Part shown: positions 5,934-11,221 of the stretch, in pieces
Numbering within the stretch: the first letter of the stretch is position 1
Layout of the letters: the number at the start of each line of letters is the position of its first letter
Origin: a bacterium
GTDB lineage: Bacteria > Verrucomicrobiota > Verrucomicrobiae > JAJYAR01
Assembly (NCBI GenBank): GCA_021779435.1
Contig: JAJYAR010000047.1
Coordinates: 1-11,221 of the forward strand
Direction of reading: 5' to 3'
DNA: 11,221 nt
Notes under the pieces: model-generated
What the model was told of the DNA's origin: nothing
Database searches by the model: none
What the model saw: the letters and a program-made list of their open reading frames with translations, nothing else
Position numbers and translations under genes: made by a program

Positions 5934-7514
5934 GTGGCCAAACAATACGACTGCATTGTGGTTGGGGGCGGGCATAACGGGCTGGTGACGGCGGCGTACC
6001 TGGCGGGCGCGGGGCGGAGCGTGCTGGTGCTGGAGCGGCGCGAACTGGTGGGCGGATGCTCGGTGACGGAGGAGATTTGGCCGGGGTACCGGGTGTCGAC
6101 GGCGGCGTATCTGAGCAGCCTGCTGCAGGACCGGATCGTGAAGGAACTGAAACTGGAAAAGCTGGGATACCAGGTGGACGCGAAGGATCCGGCGTTCTTT
6201 TCGGTGTATCCGGATGGGCGGCACTTCTTCATGTGGCAGGACGAGGCGAAGACGCTGGGCGAGATCGCCAAGTTTTCGCGGCACGACGCGGACGTGTTTC
6301 CGGCGTATGAGGCGCATCTGGAGAAGCTGGCCACGGTGGTGGAGGGGCTGCTGCTGGAGGCGCCGCCGGAGTTTCCTCCGGCGGGAATCGGGGATTTTCT
6401 CGATTATCTGAAGCTGGCGGCGCGGCTGCGGAAGCTGGGCGCGAAAGAGATGACGGGGCTGGTGAACATCTTCACCATGAGCGCGGCGGATTTTCTGGAC
6501 CAGTGGTTCGAGTCGCCGCAGGTGAAGGTGACGCTGGCGACGGATGGGGTGATTGGGGCGAATGGGGGTCCGAGGTCGCCGGGGACGGCGTATATTCTGC
6601 TGCACCACGTGATGGGCGGGGTGGCGGGGCACCGGGGGTTGTGGGGATTCGCGCGCGGAGGGATGGGCGCGGTGTCGAATGCGATTGCGGAGGCGGCGCG
6701 GCGGCGGGGCGCGGAGATCCGGACGGGGGCGGGCGTGAAGAAGATCGTCGTGAAAGACGGCGCGGCGCGGGGCGTGGTGCTGGAGAACGGGGACGAGATA
6801 GCGGCGAAGGTGGTGGCAAGCAACCTGGACCCGAAGCGGACGTTATTGAACTTAGTCGGGGACTGCGAGTTAGAGCCGGAGTTTGCGCGGCGGATCCGGA
6901 ATTACCGGTGCGAGGGGACGTCGGCGAAGATCAACCTGGCGCTGGACGGGCTGCCGGATTTCCGGGCGCTGCCGGGCGCGCCGGGGCCGCAGCACCGGGC
7001 GACGATGCATATCTGCCCGTCGATTGATTACGTGGAGCGGGCGTGGGACGACGCCAAGTATGGGCGGCCGTCGCAGGCGCCGATGCTCGAGATGACGGTG
7101 CCGACGATGTACGATGCGACGTTGGCGCCGGAGGGGCGGCACGTGATGGGAATTTTCCTGCAGTATGCGCCGTACACGCTGCGGGAAGGGAATTGGGAGG
7201 AGTTGCGGGAGCCGTTTGGGGACCGGGTGCTGGACATTATTGAAGAGTACGCGCCGGGGTTCAAAGGGCACGTGGTTCACCGGCAGGTGCTGTCGCCCTA
7301 CGACCTGGAGCAGCGGTTCGGAATCACGGGTGGGAACATTTTCCACGGGGAGATGAGCCTGGACCAGATGTTCTGCCTGCGGCCGGTGGCGGGGAGCGCG
7401 CGGTATGCGACGCCGGCGCGGGGGCTGTACTTATGCGGAAGCGGAGCGCACCCGGGCGGAGGGGTGATGGGCGCGCCGGGTTATAACGCGGCGCGCGCCA
7501 TCCTGAAGCATTAG
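5934..7514 (+). CDS. FAD-dependent phytoene-dehydrogenase-like oxidoreductase (COG1233/PYROXD2-like)
   Basis: A 526-residue flavoprotein. The N-terminal dinucleotide fold is clear: VVGGGHNGLVTAAYLAGAG (9-27) with Glu34 (VLE) placed to bind the ADP ribose, then RRELVGGCSVTEE. The C-terminal FAD motif is GLYLCGSGAHPGGG, then MGAPGYNAARAIL (about 497-524). The GxGxHPGGGVxGxxGxNAA ending and the length match PYROXD2-like members of the carotenoid-desaturase/amine-oxidase superfamily rather than true CrtI. No carotenoid genes (crtB, crtE) are nearby, so the substrate is unknown. The start is GTG with a TACAAT hexamer 6 nt upstream, suggesting a leaderless mRNA. It diverges from ctaA and converges with the hydrolase gene, leaving only 9 bp between stop codons. 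Confidence 0.9.
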   Translation: MAKQYDCIVVGGGHNGLVTAAYLAGAGRSVLVLERRELVGGCSVTEEIWPGYRVSTAAYLSSLLQDRIVKELKLEKLGYQVDAKDPAFFSVYPDGRHFFMWQDEAKTLGEIAKFSRHDADVFPAYEAHLEKLATVVEGLLLEAPPEFPPAGIGDFLDYLKLAARLRKLGAKEMTGLVNIFTMSAADFLDQWFESPQVKVTLATDGVIGANGGPRSPGTAYILLHHVMGGVAGHRGLWGFARGGMGAVSNAIAEAARRRGAEIRTGAGVKKIVVKDGAARGVVLENGDEIAAKVVASNLDPKRTLLNLVGDCELEPEFARRIRNYRCEGTSAKINLALDGLPDFRALPGAPGPQHRATMHICPSIDYVERAWDDAKYGRPSQAPMLEMTVPTMYDATLAPEGRHVMGIFLQYAPYTLREGNWEELREPFGDRVLDIIEEYAPGFKGHVVHRQVLSPYDLEQRFGITGGNIFHGEMSLDQMFCLRPVAGSARYATPARGLYLCGSGAHPGGGVMGAPGYNAARAILKH

Positions 7515-7523
7515 TTGGGTGAG

Positions 7524-9479
7524 TTACTGGGTAGTTACGGGGATAACTACTCCGGATTGGGTGGACTGGCCGTTGTAAGTTATAACGACCGGCTGGTTGC
7601 CGGCGGAAACTCGCGGGACGGTGATGTTGACCTGGAAGAGGCCGGCGCCGATTAAGTAGACCGAGGTCGCCTGGGCGGGGATGCCGCCGATGGTTGCGGT
7701 GGGCGCGCCGGGAAGCGTTGAGTTTCCGTTGAGGATCTGGCCGGCGGCGGCGGGAGCGAAACCGCCTCCGTAGAAGGCAAGGACTTCGCCGGGCGTGGCG
7801 GGGCGCGTGCCGGGGGTGTCGGCGGTGACGCCGACGGTGGAGTAATCCGTGGTGTGTTGGGCGGCGGCCAGGGTGAGGCCGTTGGCAGCGTACGTGAAGA
7901 GGCCGGGCGCTGTGGCGGAGGCCTGGGCGGAGAAGGCGGTGTTCGACTGGCCGTTGTGCGTGACGACGACTTGCGCGGAACCGGCGGCGAGACCGGCGGG
8001 AGCCTGGACATTCAGTTGGCCCGGGGAGACGTAGTAAACCGCGCAGGGGAGACTGTTAATGGTGACGGTGGTGTTGTCGACGTACTGCGGGAGCTGGTTG
8101 CCGTTGAAATCGCTGGGATACCAGAGACGGGAATCGACGCTCAGGTTCTGGCCGTAAATAGTTACCCAGGAGCCGGAGACGATGGAGTTACCTCCGCCGA
8201 CGCTTTGGACGACGGCATTTACTTTGGGAGTAACTAACGTGCTCGGGTAGTTCGGGAACTGGTCAATGACCTTGTAGAGCGAACTATCAAGGACGGAGGA
8301 GATCTGGTTGACGTAGTCGGATTCGAAAGAGCCGCCTTCCTGGCCGGAGGTTGTGGTGGAGGTCTGGTTGGGGCGGGAGTTGAAGGCGACGGCCCAGGCG
8401 AAGCCGTTGTAGCGGCGGTAGATGTAAGTGGAGGCGCCGGAGAGCGAACCGTCCTTGTTCCAGTCCAGATTCGTTCCGTTGGGCACCATGGCGAAGCCGA
8501 GGCCGAAGAACGACGTGCCGTGGAAGGCGGAGGTTTCGGTCTGCATCTGCTGGAGCATGTTGGCGGAGATGAGCTTGGGGATGCCGTTGAGGAAGCGGCA
8601 GAGGTCGATTTCATCGACGACCCAGCCACCGGCGGCGGCGGCGACCACGAGGCCGTGCTGGGCGTAAGGAGCGGGGACGCAGGCGTTGACGTACGGGAAG
8701 AGGCTGGTCTCGCAGGACTGGCCGGGATAGGGATAGTAAGTGGACTCGGCGTTGGCGGGGTCGGAGGCGATGGAAGAGCCGAGATAGGCGCGGACGATGC
8801 CGAGGGGTTGGAGGACGTTCTTGCGGATGAAGTCTTCGTAGCGCACGCCGGAGACGTGTTCGATGACGGCGCCGAGGACGACGTAGCCGACGTTGGAGTA
8901 GGCGTAGACGGTTCCGGGGTCGTGCTGGAGCGGGCGGGTCCACATATAACTGACGAACCAGTTGGCGCTGCCGGGGACCGGGGCGCCTTCGTGTTCGGCG
9001 ATCTGGATGCTTTGGGAGACGGGGTCGCCGACGATGTTGCGGTCCCAGCCGCCGGTGTGGTTGAGACAGTCGCGGATGGTGATGGAGGCGATGCGCGAAT
9101 CTCCGATGTTGTTGGCGGAGGGCTGAAGGTCAGACAGGTAGCCGAAGGCGGGGTCGTCGAGTTTCAACTTGCCCTGGCCGGCGAGTTCGAGGATGCCGAT
9201 GGCGGTAAGGGTTTTGCTGACACTGGCCTGGCGGAATGGGGTGTCTGGCTGGACCTGCTGGTTAGAGGTTGAGTTGGCGTAGCCGTAGCCTCGGGCGTAG
9301 ACGAGGCGGCCCTGGAGGGTGACGGCGAGGGCGGCGCCGGGGATGTCGTATTTGGCGAGCAGGCCTTGCATGACGGAGTCCACCGCGGGGAGGCCGGGCT
9401 GGCCGGTTGCGACCTGGGCGGAGAGGGGGCCCGGAAGGAGGACAATGAGAGTTAGCAAAAAATAAGGGCGGAACCGCAT
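7524..9479 (-). CDS. Exported beta-lactamase-family serine hydrolase with TIGR03437-type C-terminal domain
   Basis: A 651-residue protein. A signal peptide is visible (MRFRPYFLLTLIVLLPGPLS, with cleavage near residues 20-23). Residues ~30-400 form a class C beta-lactamase/esterase-like domain: Ser86-Val-Ser-Lys89 (SxxK nucleophile), Tyr194-Ser-Asn196 (YxN), HTGG at 141-144, and Lys342-Asp-Gly344 in the position of the usual HxG/KTG. Such proteins include esterases and D-aminopeptidases, so antibiotic hydrolysis should not be assumed. Residues ~420-651 are the TIGR03437-type tail (VTIYGQNLS, SPGQLNVQAP, LAFYGGGFAPA, LFQVNITVP), an Ig-like module frequent in exported Solibacter-group proteins. 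The ATG at 9479 is chosen because it starts the signal peptide and has TATATT 6 nt upstream. The longer frame up to 9713 would place the signal peptide ~80 residues inside the protein. Confidence 0.92.
   Translation of the reverse strand: MRFRPYFLLTLIVLLPGPLSAQVATGQPGLPAVDSVMQGLLAKYDIPGAALAVTLQGRLVYARGYGYANSTSNQQVQPDTPFRQASVSKTLTAIGILELAGQGKLKLDDPAFGYLSDLQPSANNIGDSRIASITIRDCLNHTGGWDRNIVGDPVSQSIQIAEHEGAPVPGSANWFVSYMWTRPLQHDPGTVYAYSNVGYVVLGAVIEHVSGVRYEDFIRKNVLQPLGIVRAYLGSSIASDPANAESTYYPYPGQSCETSLFPYVNACVPAPYAQHGLVVAAAAGGWVVDEIDLCRFLNGIPKLISANMLQQMQTETSAFHGTSFFGLGFAMVPNGTNLDWNKDGSLSGASTYIYRRYNGFAWAVAFNSRPNQTSTTTSGQEGGSFESDYVNQISSVLDSSLYKVIDQFPNYPSTLVTPKVNAVVQSVGGGNSIVSGSWVTIYGQNLSVDSRLWYPSDFNGNQLPQYVDNTTVTINSLPCAVYYVSPGQLNVQAPAGLAAGSAQVVVTHNGQSNTAFSAQASATAPGLFTYAANGLTLAAAQHTTDYSTVGVTADTPGTRPATPGEVLAFYGGGFAPAAAGQILNGNSTLPGAPTATIGGIPAQATSVYLIGAGLFQVNITVPRVSAGNQPVVITYNGQSTQSGVVIPVTTQ
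7531..7550. terminator. Hairpin at the convergent 3' ends
   Basis: GTAGTTA, loop CGGGGA, TAACTAC is a perfect 7-bp stem lying 16 nt after the oxidoreductase stop, inside the last codons of the opposing hydrolase gene. It could terminate the plus-strand transcript, but no T-run follows. Confidence 0.35.
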
Positions 9480-9485
9480 CCGGCC

Positions 9486-9494
9486 AATATAGCA
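9486..9494 (-). promoter_or_regulatory. Extended -10 promoter of the hydrolase gene (leaderless)
   Basis: On the minus strand TGCTATATT carries the TGn extension and TATATT hexamer of an extended -10, followed by GGCCGG (6 nt) and the ATG at 9479. The extension could compensate for the missing -35. Confidence 0.55.
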
Positions 9495-9592
9495 ACGGCG
9501 GCTGTATTTCCCTTTGCGGGGAGGTAACGTGCGAAAAAAAGTGAAGCGCTGTGGGTTGCGGCGACATCCTGGAGGAGAGCGGGAGGCGAGGA

Positions 9593-9618
9593 GCGCGCCG
9601 GAGTGGCGCGCCGGAGTG
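9593..9618. repeat. 13-bp perfect tandem duplication
   Basis: GCGCGCCGGAGTG occurs twice in direct succession (9593-9605 and 9606-9618), in the divergent intergenic region between the hydrolase and the TPR-like gene. It could be replication slippage or a paired binding site. Confidence 0.85.
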
Positions 9619-9668
9619 GCCTTCCAGAGCGGGACACAGAATGGTAGATTATAGGACCAGAAGGAAAC

Positions 9669-9673
9669 GGAGG
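9669..9673 (+). promoter_or_regulatory. Shine-Dalgarno of the TPR-like gene
   Basis: GGAGG lies 5 nt before the GTG at 9679 and supports that codon as the start. A weak -10-like TAGATT lies at 9645-9650. Confidence 0.75.
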
Positions 9674-9678
9674 CGCCG

Positions 9679-11221
9679 GTGAGAAGTATTGCGACGGTCC
9701 TTTTTATTTCCATTTTGCCGGCGTTTGCCGCAGGGAACGGCGAGACGCAGAAGGCGTGGGAACTCGAGCGAAAAGGGGACGCGGCGGGTGCGCTGGAGTT
9801 GCTGCAGCAGGCGGCGAATGCGCCTTCGGCGACTCCAGAAAGCCTGAGCGCGCTGGCGGAATTTCTTGATCTGCATCACGGCGCTGGGGCGCGGAAAGCG
9901 TATCGAAACGCGCTGCGGCTGGCGAACGAGAGCGAGAAGCGCGTTATGCTGCGGCGGTTGGCGATCCTGGACACGCTGGCCGGGGACGGGGCGGCGGAGG
10001 GGGCGGATTTGCGGGAATACCGCGCCGCGGGCGGGAATGACCTGGAGGCGCCGGGGAAACCGGCGAGCCCGTCGCGGGTACCGACGAGCATGATCACGCT
10101 GCCGGGGCCGCTGCGTTCGTTCGCGCGGATGGCGGCGCTATCGCCGGATGTGCGGAGCGACACGCTGCTGACGGCGCTGGCGCGGAACGTAGTGACCAAC
10201 GGCTACGAGGCGGTGAACAGCAACGAGGCTCTGGCGCAGACCGAGTATCTGAAGCTGGTGATCCGTTATCTGTCGCAGGCGCGGGAACTGGACTCGCTGG
10301 CTGGGGCGAAGAAAGAGATCGTCATTGAGACGTGCGACTCGACGGCGACGGGGGATCTGCTGCGGGTGTTGGGATACCGGATCCGGGGCGCGTGCGGCGG
10401 GGAACTGGCGCTGGAGACGGTGAACGCAAGCCGGGCGTTTTTGACGGACGACTCGGGATTTCCGCTGGCGGCGCTGGAGGTGGCGCTGCGGACGAACCGT
10501 CCGTTCCGGTACGCGTTTGGTTCAACGCAGATTCCGGTGCTGTATGGAGCGGACTACTGGATGCCGGGCGGAGAGAAGCAGAACGGGCCGTTCATCGACT
10601 ATTTCCTTTCCGATCCGTCGCTGTGCCGGCTGTATGTGGGGATGGCGAAATTGGATCCGTACACAGCGGAGCAGATGCGGAAGGCGATTGGGTTGGCGAG
10701 GCTGCGGGCCTATGCGCACGTGATCGACTTTTTTGGCGGGATGTTCGTGATCCGGGACGGGAAGGTGCAGGTTCCGGGGGGCGCGCGGAGCGAGCGGATG
10801 TGGGGGGAGTTGGCGGGGACGCCGGTGACGAACGCGACCGGGTTCCTGGACAAGCTGATCAGCCGGGATGACGGGTGGCTGGCGAGTTATTTCGATTCGC
10901 TGGGGCGGGCGGAGGAGCCGGTGCAGGGTTATCTGACGGAGCCGGCGAGGCTGAGGCGATTTTATGAAGCGATCCGGGGGAGGGTGACGAGTCCGGGTCC
11001 GGCGCGGCCGGTGTTCCGGGCGAACACAGAGATGCTGCTGCTGACGTCGCGGCTGTGGATTCTGCCGTCCGGGCAGCCGTTCATTCCGGGGGATATGAAT
11101 GTGTGGCGGGAGTTGTTCATCCATCATCCGCGGGGCAAGTACGACAACAAGCTGAGCAAGGCGGCGTCGGCGTGGAGGGAGCCGGACGATGTGCTGGAGG
11201 CGCTGTTCGGGCTATGCCGGA
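9679..11221 (+). CDS. Exported TPR-like protein of unknown function, 3' end missing
   Basis: Open from a GTG to the window edge (514 codons seen). The start is fixed by GGAGG and by the signal peptide it begins: MRSIATVLFISILPAFA, with cleavage likely after AFA (17) or close by. Residues ~22-105 look like tetratricopeptide helices (QKAWELERKGDAAGALELLQ, then ALAEFLDLHHGAGARKAYRNAL, then EKRVMLRRLAILDTLAGD). I do not recognise the part from ~140 on: a helical block to ~205, an alternating block (KKEIVIETCDSTATGDLLRV), then FRYAFGSTQIPVLYGADYWM and DKLISRDDGWLASYFDSL. No catalytic motif is evident. It diverges from the hydrolase gene across 199 bp. Confidence 0.85.
   Translation, partial: MRSIATVLFISILPAFAAGNGETQKAWELERKGDAAGALELLQQAANAPSATPESLSALAEFLDLHHGAGARKAYRNALRLANESEKRVMLRRLAILDTLAGDGAAEGADLREYRAAGGNDLEAPGKPASPSRVPTSMITLPGPLRSFARMAALSPDVRSDTLLTALARNVVTNGYEAVNSNEALAQTEYLKLVIRYLSQARELDSLAGAKKEIVIETCDSTATGDLLRVLGYRIRGACGGELALETVNASRAFLTDDSGFPLAALEVALRTNRPFRYAFGSTQIPVLYGADYWMPGGEKQNGPFIDYFLSDPSLCRLYVGMAKLDPYTAEQMRKAIGLARLRAYAHVIDFFGGMFVIRDGKVQVPGGARSERMWGELAGTPVTNATGFLDKLISRDDGWLASYFDSLGRAEEPVQGYLTEPARLRRFYEAIRGRVTSPGPARPVFRANTEMLLLTSRLWILPSGQPFIPGDMNVWRELFIHHPRGKYDNKLSKAASAWREPDDVLEALFGLCR

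Noticed and set aside
5871..6632. N-terminal extension of ctaA
   Set aside because: The extra ~250 codons are Arg/His/Pro-rich antisense of the oxidoreductase gene; CtaA homology and membrane segments begin after 5870.
8520..9272. 250-codon plus-strand open frame opposite the hydrolase
   Set aside because: Gly/Val/Asp-rich shadow of the hydrolase gene; no start signals.
9480..9713. Upstream start for the serine hydrolase
   Set aside because: It would bury an evident signal peptide ~80 residues inside the protein and overlap the divergent gene's start and ribosome site.
1..11221. CRISPR arrays, tRNA or rRNA genes
   Set aside because: No regularly spaced repeats, tRNA T-loop signature or rRNA-like segment seen on either strand.

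Overview
The window most likely comes from an acidobacterium of the Solibacter/Bryobacter type. The best clue is the C-terminal ~230 residues of the secreted serine hydrolase at 7524-9479. This is the TIGR03437-type tail (SPGQLNVQAP and LAFYGGGFAPA blocks) that is abundant in Candidatus Solibacter and its relatives. High GC with GCG/GGG-rich codons fits. The assignment is an inference, since no marker gene was searched.

Layout: (1) 1-158, minus: an open frame with no start codon that leaves the window. (2) 252-2348, plus: an elongation factor G-like GTPase of the EF-G-2 type, with a strong ribosome binding site. (3) 2052-4415: a composite structure. The last 98 codons of the EF-G-like gene plus 66 bp downstream occur a second time at 4054-4415 at about 97.5% identity. 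Between the copies lies a 1,639-bp segment of visibly lower GC with one gene, a 487-residue Schlafen-AlbA_2/GHKL-ATPase/winged-helix protein (COG2865-like). (4) 4362-5870, minus: ctaA (heme A synthase), a DUF433 antitoxin-like gene and a HicB-like gene, read in that order. (5) 5934-7514, plus: an FAD-dependent phytoene-dehydrogenase-like oxidoreductase, divergent from ctaA. (6) 7524-9479, minus: an exported beta-lactamase-family hydrolase, convergent with the oxidoreductase. (7) 9679 to the window end, plus: an exported TPR-like protein of unknown function, incomplete.

The most interesting element is region 3. It looks like an island at a tRNA 3' end, except that the target is a protein gene. 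The host gene is intact at the left end, and a displaced 3' end (the whole of EF-G domain V) sits at the right end next to what is probably the native neighbour, hicB. The left copy even carries a severed, frameshifted hicB tail. No integrase or transposase is present. Six of the seven coding differences between the copies are synonymous, so both copies probably descend from functional alleles rather than from one gene and one drifting duplicate.

A second pattern concerns expression. Four genes (DUF433, ctaA, the oxidoreductase, the hydrolase), and possibly the AlbA_2 gene, have a TAnnnT hexamer ending 6-7 nt before the start codon and no convincing Shine-Dalgarno. This is the arrangement of leaderless mRNAs. 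The EF-G-like and TPR-like genes instead have clear GGAGG-type sites. Apart from the ctaA/DUF433/hicB run, the genes do not form an evident pathway.
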